A stretch of 64,000 bases of DNA, taken from contig JABWDB010000003.1 of NCBI GenBank assembly GCA_019614645.1, forward strand, positions 25,443,001 to 25,507,000, in the 5' to 3' direction. The position numbers were made by a program, and so were the translations under genes. This document shows, piece by piece, positions 23,451 to 34,700 of this stretch. The stretch's first letter is position 1; the number at the start of each line of letters is the position of its first letter. This stretch comes from Stratiolaelaps scimitus. Taxonomy: Eukaryota; Arthropoda; Arachnida; Mesostigmata; Laelapidae. A model generated the notes under the pieces. The model ran no database searches. It saw only the letters and a program-made list of their open reading frames with translations, and was not told the origin of the DNA.

Positions 23451-23849
23451 CGACTCATCGTGCGATAGTCAGCACCGTGACACGATATTGTGGAAGGTCT
23501 GATTCAGTAAAAGGCGCACATGGAAGTTTTGATTTATTGATCGAGTTGAACGGGGAACCCTCCAAACATAAGAAGCTTCATTATTACCCTGATAAGCATA
23601 AAAATTGGAAGATCCCAACCACTAGTTGAACTTCGACGTCTCGACCGCGACCGCATAGTGATCAATCACATGGCATACAGACAAAACTACGAATTAATCC
23701 CATCGCATCTAACGACGCAGATAATTTTCTACACATGCACGTTTTAGACAACCATTGTCGTTTCGAGCAAAGCAGGACCTGCTTATTATTTTTATTATAT
23801 AACAAAGCTTACATAAGAGACTCTATCCATTTTCTGACGAGACGCCAAC

Positions 23850-24320
23850 GAACACAGAAAAGAACCGCAGAGAATGTATGAGAAAGTGGCACACGCTTAC
23901 GAACATCGAATTACTCGTTCGTCGACTGTTGTATTGCAGTTTTTCTATGCCTCTCTCTCGCCCGCTCGCGCGTGCGATCTCCCTTTGTGTCTGCTCAATG
24001 TCGGAATCCCTTGCCAATCTACAGCCACCCCTCTCATACGGCCCCAGTATCCGTCGCTCTCGACGTGTTGCCCTGGGACAAGGGAGCGCAATAGCGACCG
24101 AACAAAACGACATGAAGCGTCGGATGGGAAACAGAAGGAATTTAGAGGATCAGGTGGAATTGTTTCCACCGTCACCTTATACTTCAACCCGAGCTTCGCC
24201 ACTCCATGCCCCGACCTGTCGCTCAGCGAACGCCATCTCTTGGTATTAACCCAAGAGATGGCGTTCGCTCGGCGAAGGTGACACGCGACCATACACCGGC
24301 ACGAAACACGGTGAACTGGC
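23850..24320. other. GC-rich island, open in several frames
   Basis: Frames of 123-135 codons are open on both strands over the same bases, which is typical of stop-poor GC-rich sequence. A strong hairpin lies at 24193-24277. Confidence 0.3.
24193..24277. repeat. Strong hairpin with 19-bp perfect stem
   Basis: The arm AGCGAACGCCATCTCTTGG (24225-24243) pairs perfectly with 24251-24269 around a TATTAAC loop. An outer CTTCGCC/GGCGAAG pair (24193-24199 with 24271-24277) can extend it with an asymmetric internal loop. It may be a small foldback element or a structured RNA. The unusually perfect stem in an otherwise diverged region suggests recent origin or selection. Confidence 0.6.
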
Positions 24321-25302
24321 AAGGCACAGCCCCCATATCGGAGAATAAATAGATCGACGTTTCGTCAGCGATGACGATGCTGACATCGCAACGCTATGCG
24401 AACGGCTTGGCTATTCTGGTCCGCCCAGGACCAGCTGAACGCATGGTGTCTTTTCGAGAAAGTGTCGCATCGCTGTTACATAAGACACCAACGATTATGC
24501 AGCGACACGAAAGGTGCACAAACATGTTAACTATTTATTTACTATTATGTTATATTTTGGTTCAAGGTCTCAGTGACCTTTTCCAATTATGATCTTTTGG
24601 TGTATAATATTTAGCACGTGCGTAAACTGAACAACCGAGAAGTTCTGTATATTTGAGTTTATTGATAGTGTTTGTAACACATGGCTGGATGAGCGGTGTG
24701 CGTTCACTCTTGTAGAACCACAAGGTGTTGTGTGTACCTCTCAGATAAACAACAGTAGAATGAAGTGAAATAGTCATAGACTACTTTGGCCTGCGGGCTG
24801 CTCGATAGAGCGGTACCTGAACAAATTCTGTAGCTTTCCCTTCTGGATAATTTGGCAACTTTGAGGCAAACTGAACAGTCCAAACTGGGGTTATAAAAAT
24901 AATATATAAATAAAAAAATATAATAAATAGCCATCAAGGAACTCGTTGGCGTGGGTGAAGCAAATACACCAATGTGTACCTGAACGCGTTAAACTTAAAC
25001 ACGTCTCTAAGGTTTAGTGTAACGGTGATTTTTAACCCACCAGTATCTGTCGAAACTAACGATACTTATCTCACTGTTTCGTACAGTCCCAGTTAGTGGA
25101 CGTTACCTGGGACACTGCCGTTATTTTGATAAGTATTACATGCGATTTTCGAGTTCTTGGTACTTCAAGCGATTGAATATTAGCTCTTGCCAAGAGGGCC
25201 GCCTGTTGCAGAATCTCTCTGGCCGAGCGAAATTGCGACCGGCGATTGTGGTTATTTTAAGTGGCCACCGATGCATATAGCTTGGCGCTAATTACGATAA
25301 CA

Positions 25303-25440
25303 GGTAAAGGGTAAAGCTTTATTGATTTATTAAAGGAACTGCATACAATGCTTAAGTTCTCTTATATGTCCTGCAACGGGATTCGAACCTGCGGACAGGA
25401 TGCGCTATTTGTGGTCATAAGCGTTTCGCGATACGTAACC
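25303..25440 (-). repeat. tRNA-derived SINE (family A), full head and tail
   Basis: Read on the minus strand, an A-box-like stretch (GGTTACGTATCGCG) is followed by a canonical polymerase III B box GGTTCGAATCC (25379-25389). A tRNA-unrelated tail then begins GACATATAAGAGAACTTAAG and ends with AATAAATCAATAAAGC and CTTTACC repeats. Tails of the same kind occur at 29896, 32137 and 38522. It is not a functional tRNA: no cloverleaf forms. Confidence 0.75.
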
Positions 25441-25445
25441 AAGTA

Positions 25446-25510
25446 AATTTTCCGGGCTGACTCACAGCCAACATATAACGTCCACGGAACTGCTTTCACT
25501 GTACGTATCA
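25446..25510 (+). repeat. Dispersed repeat family B, joined to the SINE
   Basis: Contains TTTTCCGGGCTGACTCACAG and AACGTCCACGGAACTGC. Matching copies lie at 35921, 37067 and (inverted) 44725-44792. GGCTG and CAGCC can pair as a small hairpin. It directly abuts the head of the SINE at 25303-25440. Confidence 0.75.
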
Positions 25511-25999
25511 TATTGGGAATTGTCGAACACAACTATCCCGTTTTTATCGTTGACGAAAGTGCAGCTCGTTGTTACAAAAACAAGAACAGGACATTAAAGG
25601 GACACTCCGACACAATCGTTAAATCAGTAGAAGGCAAAACTATCGAATTTCGAGGGAGAAAATGGCAACCGTTTTCCTATTAGCCAGCACACGGGTGTAT
25701 TTACCATATTAGTTTCTGCATCCTCAGGTATTAACTTGCGGTAGACCTGTATTCATCTGCAGAAAACACTGCAAAGACCTGCTGTTGCTAATAGACCACA
25801 AGGATGCAAACTGCACGCCTAACATGCTTATGGTTACAGGGCAAAACAGGGATCATCAGTCAAGAAAATGAGGCTGTCCACGAAGATTGTGCCCGCCCAT
25901 GTCCATGGGATTTCACGCGGTTCTATGATATATGCCTAAAGGGGTCCGTAGGAGAAACTAGCTGATGTGCCTTAGCCAGACACAAGCAGCCCGCCTGTA

Positions 26000-26770
26000 A
26001 AGCTTCACAACATCACGACAAGCTCGAGTCCACATGCCCGCATTACACGTGCTTAGAGCCGACAGCGCGGAACGGCGTAGAATAACAAACTGCTAGCTAG
26101 CGTCGGAACTTTGCTTGTCCGAGTGGCCCTCGAGACCCCCGCCAAAGTACGAGTACGGCTCAAAGCTGAGCTCGGCTGGACTCTCGCAATTGACGGCTGC
26201 CCGGAGGACAACAACACATTCGTGTGAAATCACCCACCCACGTTTTTAGATGGCAAATTTTGCCACACTGAAATTCGCAGCCGCATTTTACTAACATATG
26301 AATGGACAACTGCCAAATATCTAATGCGAAATATCTACCATGCACTCGTTACGAGCCATGTTTGTCATCAATAACCGTTAGTGCTTGTACCGACGTACGC
26401 TCAAGCTTTGCTTAATAATAAAAGTGGGTGAAAATTGTACCCGCTGAATCGGAAATACATTTTGGAACAACTTCCTCTGTATATCCTTGATAGAATATTT
26501 AAAACAAGGAGTCCCGCTTCCCAAGTCTCTAAGCGTTCCCAAATTGATTGACCAAATTATTGATGTATGTTAATTGTCTTATCTTTAGCTATGAAGTAAT
26601 TACAACTGCAACTACTGCTTTTATTGATTTATTGATCGTGATTGTGTGTCTTTAAACGTACAGTCATTAGAGGATAAGTTGGGGACAGGATGATTGTGCA
26701 AATAATTTGGTATACTTGTCGTCAATTGAATTCATTTCGCTGTCTGCTCTGGATCACATATTGATCACTT
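26000..26770. other. Unassigned AT-rich stretch
   Basis: No gene, RNA or repeat could be supported. Confidence 0.35.
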
Positions 26771-26780
26771 GCTAGATTAA

Positions 26781-26969
26781 TAATTGTCCTAATTAATAAT
26801 TGTTGTTGTTGTTATTGTAATATATAATTCCTGAATGAATAATTGTCCTAATTAATAATTGTTGTTGTTGTTATTGTAATATATAATTCCTGAATGAATA
26901 ATTGTCCTAATTAATAATTGTTGTTGTTGTTATTGTAATATATAATTCCTAGATGAATAATTGTCCAGG
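26781..26969. repeat. 59-bp tandem repeat, about 3.2 copies
   Basis: Unit starts fall at 26781, 26840, 26899 and 26958, exactly 59 bases apart. Each unit contains TAATTGTCCTAATTAATAAT, a (TTG)n run and TAATATATAATTCCTGAATG. The first three copies are almost identical and the last breaks off after TAATTGTCC. Confidence 0.92.
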
Positions 26970-27027
26970 ATTCATTTAGTGTATACAACTTCAAACATAC
27001 AATAATAAGAGAGTTACTTGGGGGGGA

Positions 27028-27046
27028 ATATATATATATATATATT
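27028..27046. repeat. (TA)n microsatellite after a G run
   Basis: A short TA run preceded by GGGGGGG. Confidence 0.85.
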
Positions 27047-27049
27047 CTT

Positions 27050-28320
27050 TCTCCTAAGGCAAATTCTTTATATTTGAAAGAGTAAGAGGTCATCTTACAA
27101 CGTAGCTTTTCCTGCCATGGTCCACCCGTAATCTACTTAACGGTAAACGAGTCCGTTGACTTTTACGCAGTGTTGTAGAGGTGCCACCGGGACGGGCTTT
27201 AGGTCTTGTTCGTCGTCCTTCTTGTTCTTTTCGCCCTGAGCATATTTGCTTTCTACTTTGGTGAGTAATCGGCTTGCATGACAGATTTCAGTATTTATTA
27301 TCATTCAAATATATGTGATAAATAATGTCTCCGAGTTCATTTTGCTTAGCACCAGCCGCAGCAACGATCGGTATATGTGGGTTATAATATGTTAGTGAGA
27401 GGTCTGATTGTAAAATCTTCGTTAGTTTATTAAAGCATTTTAGACATTCATCATTCTACATTTCTGAAGTTCAGTGTCTATGGACACTCTCTGAGTTTCT
27501 TCATAAATTCCGAGAAAAATGTAATCAACCTAAAAGTGATCAAGGTTCAGCAACGTTTTCAAGTTTAGCGCTAGTTTTATACTTTTTCTTTCAACGATTT
27601 CTGGATCAGGTTTTCGTCCTTAGGAGCATATAATGAAACTGAGAGGAGTGTTTCTTTAGTCGAACTTCCTTTGTCGAAATCATGAAATCGTTCAAATAGA
27701 ATAGAAATCATTCTGTTACGTAGTAGTAGTCTTGTCCGGTATCGGTATCATCGTCTACTGATCGCGCCCGTTTTTGTTCTCGTTTATGGGCGTGATTGCG
27801 AAAATGATTTGGTCGCGGATAATCTGGTTGGGTATAATCTTGTTTTTGCTTGGCGAGATAAAACTCTTTTTTGTTTATCTCTGTCTGTTAGGCAGATATG
27901 GACACAGATATGGCGCTTGAATGGACATTCACTGTGCTTACCAATGCTTACCACCATATCGTGTGGAGGGTTATCTTAGTTTACTTTTTATCTGTTGTGA
28001 ATGTGTACGTGTTTTTTGTGTTTGAATGCAATTGTTAATAATGTATTTTGCGATTGTACGAATTTTCTGCTAGGTGCGTCAACGCTTGTGAGTTGTGCAC
28101 TTGCACGTTGTTTCTAAAACATAATAGATATACTCTACGTCCAGACATAAATCTATCAAGAGAAAAAAACAACTAATACCCATAATGCCAGAACAGGAAC
28201 GATACGTTGTATTATATTTGATTTAAAAACAACGCACCACTCCGGTTGCAGCTGAGTGCGTAGGCAATTAATAATAATGATAAGTGGTAAGTGTATGAAA
28301 ATCTCAAAGGAGTGCGTGCA
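27050..28320. other. Unassigned AT-rich stretch
   Basis: No gene could be supported. The 27.2-28.3 kb part is T-rich with few open frames and may be intron or intergenic DNA. Confidence 0.35.
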
Positions 28321-28499
28321 AAAAAAAGGTCGTTTTTAATTAGGTATTTCTTGGCCAAGCTGGATTTCCTTCTCAGGGTCGATTTTTGTCTTAAACTCCC
28401 TTAAACGTTTAACAACCGTCGACTCACATACTATCTTCTTCTTCGAGAGTCTTCTTCTGTTGCTGCCGCTGCTTCGGCGATAATGACGAAACTGCGACG

Positions 28500-29120
28500 T
28501 CTCCCCTCCAAAGTGGGCGACTCGCCTTCGTAGGGGTAAATCGAGGGCGGTATGGGGCTCAGAGGCGCTGGGGGTGCGATCGTCGAGGAGTTGGTTCGCG
28601 GCGAGAGGAGACAGCTTGCAGCAGCAGCAGCACCACCACCACCACCTCACCTCACTCTGCCCTGGCGTGGCGAGCTGGCTGACTCTCGGTCGGAAAAGTT
28701 TCCACCTAAAGGCAGCCAGCCAGCCAGCCAGCCTCCAGCCACCGATTTCAGTGGGGAGAAGACGGTTCGACGGGAAACAGGGGACGCTGGAACGCTATAA
28801 ATTTCTGTGTGCCGACCCACGAGTCTCTGTCACCGTCTCTCCCCTACCGCTGGAGCAGCGAACAAATGCTCGAGAGGTTAACGAGCCTTCGAGGTTTCGT
28901 GCGAGATTCGTACGCGACTCCCTTGTTCCTTGCTTTGTCCAAGTGCGCGGCTGCCACCACCACCGCCGCCGCCACCGCCACCGCCCAACCTTCCTGAGCA
29001 TTCTCCTTCTTCGTTAGCGGTGCCGCCGTCGTAGTAGCTGTAGTTTGTTCGTGGGTTGGTCGTGTTGTGTTCAACAGTTTCGTGCGTGGGTTACCGTTCG
29101 GCCCGCTAACTCTGGCAGCA
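28500..29120 (+). promoter_or_regulatory. Candidate promoter and 5' untranslated region
   Basis: A GC-rich island containing CAG/CAC runs (28618-28643), a (CAGC)n run (28713-28733) and a CCACCGCCG tract (about 28956-28984). A TATA box, TATAAAT, lies at 28796-28802. A start site would be expected near 28825, leaving about 295 bases of leader before the ATG at 29121. The leader would contain a 44-codon upstream ORF starting at 28866 (AAATGCTCG). The arrangement is coherent but rests on sequence signals only. Confidence 0.35.
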
Positions 29121-29215
29121 ATGCCGGACCAGGCCACCCTCCAGTCGACGCTTCGGGACGGGACGACGCCGACTCCTGTTAGCCACATCGACCGCATCCA
29201 AGCCGCAATATTATG
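29121..29215 (+). CDS. Candidate first coding exon, unknown protein
   Basis: The ATG at 29121 has G at -3 (GGCAGCAATGC). The frame reads MPDQATLQSTLRDGTTPTPV, then SHIDRIQAAIL, and meets the donor GTAGGA at 29216. The frame would otherwise stop at 29217, so an intron is needed. A very good acceptor follows 118 bases on (TTTTTTGCATTATTGCAGCAG, a NAGNAG pair ending at 29333 and 29336). Either splice keeps only about 15 more codons before TAA, so the true second exon may lie further away. No family is recognised. Confidence 0.3.
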
Positions 29216-29895
29216 GTAGGACTTCACAGCTCGGATTGTTTGCTTCTTCTCGCCGCTCGTCTGTTCACACTTTCGAGCTGTTCAGCTGCTTTAAATGTTG
29301 CTGTGCTTATTATATTTTTTGCATTATTGCAGCAGGGTGAGACAAACTCCGAAACGGTGCTGCCGAGAGGAAACATAAGCGTTGTTAAATACCACTGGCG
29401 GTAACAGAACGGCAACAGCCGGAAATAAAACAGTGGAAAATGCCTCTTCAGTCCTTTCGAACAATGCTGTTCCTCCTGGCGCGCGATTGTTCCATAGTCC
29501 ACACTCACAGATGGGTACAGCGGGAGTTACATCGAACGTGGCAAGGTTAACGGAATCACTAATAGAGATAGTGGTGCCTTATTGTACATAATATATTCAA
29601 ATGGACGGTGGTTTCATACAGCACAACTGTGGGGAATGCGATCCGCGCGCTCAGTTGCTACCGGGGGCTAAGGGGAGATTGGGCAGTTTGAGGATGCGAA
29701 GAAAGCGTCCCTCGAAATATCAACCCGTACTATCCATTTTCTGTGTTAGTTTGCCTCGGCGGTGGACGTAGCGTTTATGGCAGGACTCGCAGCGCTGGCT
29801 GTTGAGTACCCGGACACACTTCTGATGGGAGAGACGACAGAGAATACATGACCGAAATTGCTGCCGTCTTGAACCATTGAAAAAATAGTACAAAG

Positions 29896-29965
29896 GTATA
29901 GGAGAACTTAACCATTGCAAAAAATGCAATACCTTTAGTAAAGCAATAAAGCTTTACCGTTTATA
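29896..29965 (+). repeat. SINE family A tail, headless copy
   Basis: Carries AGGAGAACTTAACCATTGC, AAGCAATAAAGCTTTACCG and surrounding bases. These match the 3' part of the SINE at 25303-25440. The tRNA-like head is missing or unrecognisable. Confidence 0.65.
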
Positions 29966-30358
29966 TTTATGTCACTAAGTATCATATGTCAGCTGTTTAT
30001 GTGACCTAGGTTACATATACTGAAGGCTATGGCTGTATCGTAATTCAGGTTTGCTAGCAAAGAAAATCCCATCGAAATCAGTATAAACAACGAGCAGAAT
30101 ATTTTTACTACACATCGTTGCAACTGCAAATCGGCGTCTGACTGATAAACCAATATACGTGACTTTGGCCCGTTAGAATATAATTAGTGTTATGAGTAGC
30201 GATTATGAGTATGGTATGTAGCTCTGAATAAAAGTCGACGATTTCAAAATTATTGTATGATGGTATTGGAAATCTTCTTTGGAATCGTGAGCCTTCAATC
30301 TCGTCCAACTATCTAGTCATACACACAGCCCCATACGAGTATTTATTTTTTACGTTAG

Positions 30359-30676
30359 TTACCCAGTGATATTAGTGACGTATAGCATGTAGCGGGCGCT
30401 TCGACATGCTGATAGCGAATGCCACGATGCATCCAAACGTTGCATACGTTTCCAATCGTACTTCGATTGTAGCCGTACTCGGATATCCCGGACGCCAGCC
30501 CGCTCCTGCGAGAGCCATATCTCAACGAATCCCCCAGGGGAAGATAGCTCGAGGTCTGGAGAAACACGTCGCAGGGAGAGTTCAGCTGAAACTACGGTCG
30601 GTACCACCGACGCCAACCAACCGTTGTGCGATGTACGATGTGAACTGCCTCCGGGGAAAGCCAGCTCATGGTTTCA
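30359..30676 (-). CDS. Open segment, possible exon
   Basis: About 105 codons open on the minus strand with no ATG in the first half. It reads PDLELSSPGGFVEIWLSQER and DIRVRLQSKYDWKRM. The plus strand is open over the same bases with a real ATG (30406-30759, 117 codons), so the strand cannot be decided. It is a GC-richer patch with no recognised domain. Confidence 0.15.
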
Positions 30677-31279
30677 GAGAGAGGAAGGTAGATGTCGCAA
30701 GGAAGATACAATATAACTGGGATCGTAACTGGGGGCTGTTTCAACGGCGAGGTCCGTGAGAGACGTCGACGCGAGAAAGCGAGGCCAAGAGAGACAGACA
30801 GACCGAGAGAGAGAGAGAGATAAATAGAAACTCTGATGACAGGAGTTGTCGCACGAAATGACAATGGCGGTGGCGTCTCCCACCGAACGAGCAGTGAGCC
30901 GATGGTGTAAGGAGGTGCCCACACAACTGAGCGGCCGCATACGACTGAAATTGGATGAAGCTTATGGATGGGGTTAAGGCGGTGGAAGTGAAGCATTTTG
31001 ACATCTCCGCGTAGTTCGGCGTTTGCCCGCTAGCCTGTGTGTTTCTGCGAGGGCAAATGTGTGAGCAAGGAATGCTGTGTAGATAGCTGAAAGTGCATTC
31101 GCGATCAACGGCGGATACTGTTGCGACGGCGTTGGCCGTCCTTGAAGGAGGCTTTGCTGAAGCGTCTATGCACGTCGCTCGGTGTTTGTATGCCGTACAC
31201 CGCGGAACGGAACACCATTGGAGGTTAGATTTGTGTTGTCCTGTCTTCTCGTTATGCAACGGTAGTTGCATAATTAACT

Positions 31280-32130
31280 AGTCTCCACGCATTGGCCTGG
31301 CATTCCTTCATAGAATCCGCTAGAATAATATACGGGTAACACATATCAAATCGTAGGAAATCCATCGTAATTCTCAAACACTGAGTAAAGCATTATAGTT
31401 CTAAGGATATGGAGAACTCACTTTATTATTAACAACGCGTTTAAAAATTCAGAAATCTCCTGGTTTAGGCGAAGAGCCAACGTGAGTTGTGGCCGTTTTT
31501 GGAGATATTTTTCTTTTAGCTAAAGTGTACTCTAAGAATGAGCATTTGCTGTAAATGAGGATGCCTTACTATTATTGGTACGTTCGCTCCTTCGGGAAAC
31601 TACGGTTTCTGGTCTTGAATGTTCTCTGCACCCCGGCCATGCATAGAGCTTTACAACACTATTGAGTTGTCATATTTCCGCTCGAATTACCTCTACCCAC
31701 AACAATTATAGCTGGCGGTCCTTGCCCGACGTAGGCGATAACAGTCTCCATGGACCGGTACTAAAGCTACGCCAATTTATGACTGCGATACATCGTGTAC
31801 ATCGTTCAACAGTGAGATCGACAAATCGCGTAGAAACCCCTCGTGAGTGTGGTTTTTTAGTGTTTTCTAGTTGTGTGATTCTCGTAATTATCACTAGAAT
31901 TGATGAGAAACAGACATGTATCCGCAAATCAATATAAATGACGTAGACACACTGAAATATAGTTGATCATTTTTGATGTTAGTATGGTGCGTTTGCCTCA
32001 TCACAATAAAAAGATTCGACCGTGTTTGGTTACATCCTAATTATATCTAATTATCCACAGCTTGCATTCGAGGGTGTTATTGCCAGGTTTGCTAAATGTT
32101 TTGCTAAAAAAGATGTTTCCCTACACGTAC
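31280..32130. other. Unassigned AT-rich stretch
   Basis: No gene, RNA or repeat could be supported. Confidence 0.35.
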
Positions 32131-32136
32131 CCTGTG

Positions 32137-32210
32137 TGACATATAAGAGAGCTTAAGCATTGTAAGATTGCAGCTCCTTTAATAAACCAATAAACATTTA
32201 CCATTTACCC
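32137..32210 (+). repeat. SINE family A tail, headless copy
   Basis: GACATATAAGAGAGCTTAAG, TTGTAAGATTGCAG and AATAAACCAATAAACATTTA match the tail of the SINE at 25303-25440. It ends in a CATTTACC repeat. Upstream bases do not form a tRNA-like head. Confidence 0.75.
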
Positions 32211-32999
32211 ATCGAGGTCCGGATAATCGAAAGCCGAAGGCGGCCTCCCCAAACACCTTCACGAAGTTATCTCAAATGATTAACAAATTGCTTTACTATT
32301 TATTTCCGATTTCGATTCAAATTCATATGAATGCAAATGCTCCACTGTCCCAATTCATAATTTGCCGCGCCCCGGCTACTCCTGGCCGAGTTGTCGAATC
32401 TCGAGCGCGCTCGCTGAACGAGATCGGTTTTTGTTGCTACTGTTTATTGACTTATCTTTCATTGTGTCTCGCTGACACGTTTCTTGTCTGACAGTGGCCA
32501 ACAAAAGGGGGTCGCAAACGATATTATTACTCGGCTCCTCCGTCACCAGTAGGTGATGCCAAGTGGTCGATTGCAAATACTTCGGACGGACACCAAGATG
32601 GGCTAATGAACAGCCATACATACAGGCCGGTTGGGGGGACATTGATACCGGGTCACTTGCGGTGATAGACATTTTACGCCATCTAGAAGTGGGCCAGCAC
32701 ACTATATATTAACTAAGATGGCCGACCGTTGGCACGTGACGCATGCAGATCGAGTCGAGCAAGAAGCACAATGGGTTTATTTTTCTAGTATATATATTAC
32801 TGTCAGACGTGTAGACCTGTCGTATATTCCAGTCTGAAAATTGACATGATCATCAGTCTGACTATCATATCCACCCAAGTGGTATTATTCTTGCTCTGCT
32901 TGATCTGTTACGGCATCCCTCTGAGTGAAGGAAGAACGAGTACGCGCAAGCTGGCGGATTTATATTACGTTTACGTATGGTAAATCTGTGCTTAACTAA

Positions 33000-34700
33000 A
33001 GTTGTCCTGGTTTTTAGTAACCACAGAGCGCTTTCGTTGCCTCGTTCTCCGTTTTTGGCCTCGGCATCACAACACTTCCGAGCTCGTCTCATCTCAGCTT
33101 ACTTCACACCTTGAAAACGAAATCTCGCTGTGGTCACACCGCTTCGATCGAGTCGACAGACCTGCAGACATCCGATGCGACATGAAGAGTAGTTCTTGCT
33201 CTCCGCCACTTTTTTCTAGTACTGTTTTGACCCTCTTGTTCGTGCATTCTTCTTTTTCGCTGCTTGTTTTCTCTCGCAAGAAGAATCAGAGTGCAAGAGA
33301 GAAATCAAGGGCTGGGGGTGGTGTTGGGCAGAAGACCCAGAAGGACGATAATCGTGGGCAGCAGCGAGAGACGAGTTCCCGGCCGTCTTTGGGCTTTGAG
33401 GTTTCGAAAGTCGGGTCGAGAGCCTGAAGAGCTGCTAGCTGTCGCTGCTGCGCACTCTGGATCACCACGATTGCCACCACTGCCGCTGTTGTCGCCGTCT
33501 CTATAGCTGTTGCACCGTTATCACTCGACCGTTGCTTGTTGTATCGTTGTTGGGCAGCGGAGAGCCTCGTTGTAGCTACAGTCGTCATTGCTACAGACGA
33601 TGGCGTTACGCTGCCTTGTCCCGAGGGAACAGCAGCAGCCGCAGCCGCAGCAGCAGCAGCAGATGTAGCAACGACGCGTCCGAGAAATTTTACAGAGGAG
33701 TGAGTGGAAGAACGAAGGCCCCTCAGGCCCCCGCGAGCTACCCACACGACTGTTCCCGATCGCGCCATCTCAGCCGCTGTACTAAGCAACGGGGCACTGG
33801 CGTCACCCCCATCGCATGTTCCTCCCAAAAACGAGAACAACGAGCAAACGAGACAGAAACCGAGAGAAACAGAGGGAGCCGAATCAGAGAGGAAGGCAAA
33901 AGGAAGCGATGCTAGAACGAAGAAGAATGCGAGAAGATACTCGCGTTTCATATCGTCTCTTTTCTTCTAACCCCCCCCCCTCTCTCCTTGTCTCTCTCTT
34001 CTCTGCGGCTTTCGAATTCAGGGCATGGGCTCAGTCGAGCAGGGCCTTGAAAATTGCGGCCCGATCCAAATAGGGAACGCAGGGCAGAGCGACGTGGATG
34101 AAAGGCGGTGGCCAGCGAGCAAGCCTAGGCGGAACAGGCAAAATACATCGAGAATCCGTCTGAGATTGTTGTCGTGCAAATCCTCGCGGATCCTGGTGCG
34201 ACGCAGAGCGGCTGCGGCGGTGGCGGCGCGAAACGAGATGAAAACAGATGAATAATTTTGCGTTGAAATTGAGACGAGGACGAGGATGACAACGACGAAG
34301 AGATGAGCGGACTTGCCGGCGAACGCGCCGTGACGGCGCGGCCTAGACAACTAATGCACAGCTAGCACTATGGACGGCGACTGGAACAAGGATTGCTGCT
34401 GCTGGTTCGAAATCCGTCTGTTAGCCTCTTGTATGGCCGGGCTGCTCTCCGTGTAAAGCTCAGCTCCGGGAGCCCGGCTCAGGTAGGTCTCGGCCAACGA
34501 GCTCGCGTGCCCTTGCTCGTACCCGCTTCATATGATCATGAATCAGCGGCATGTTGGCCAGGCCCTTGTGGCCGATGCAACGCTATTGCGAAATGGCGTT
34601 CCCAGACACTTGTCCCGTGGCAAGAGGTGGGGCAGTACTAGAGTAGGATGGCGTTAAGGCGCAGCGAGCGGAGAGTTATTCCTTACTTCTTGTTAGACGA
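33000..34700. other. Large GC-rich island with CAG/GCT repeats
   Basis: Contains a CAG/CCG tract (33628-33662), a C run (33971-33980) and overlapping open frames on both strands. A strong donor, CTCAG then GTAGGT, lies on the plus strand at about 34485. A short ATG frame (34371) stops before it, so this could be a noncoding first exon. Probable promoter region on one or both strands. Confidence 0.35.
33286..33951 (-). CDS. ORF with signal-peptide-like start and poly-Ala tract
   Basis: 221 codons from a real ATG with a purine at -3 to TGA. The N-terminus MKREYLLAFFFVLASLPF followed by AFLSDSAPS looks like a secretory signal peptide. The middle has an alanine run coded by (GCT)n/(GCG)n. The C-terminal third is Ser/Pro/Cys-rich without a domain. 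The frame crosses a stop-poor, repeat-rich island, so its length is weak evidence. The signal-like start may be chance, because TTC/CTT-rich DNA codes for hydrophobic residues. Confidence 0.2.
   Translation of the reverse strand: MKREYLLAFFFVLASLPFAFLSDSAPSVSLGFCLVCSLFSFLGGTCDGGDASAPLLSTAAEMARSGTVVWVARGGLRGLRSSTHSSVKFLGRVVATSAAAAAAAAAAVPSGQGSVTPSSVAMTTVATTRLSAAQQRYNKQRSSDNGATAIETATTAAVVAIVVIQSAQQRQLAALQALDPTFETSKPKDGRELVSRCCPRLSSFWVFCPTPPPALDFSLAL

Noticed and set aside
26781..26969. CRISPR-like array
   Set aside because: The repeats are contiguous 59-bp units without spacers, and the sequence is eukaryotic.
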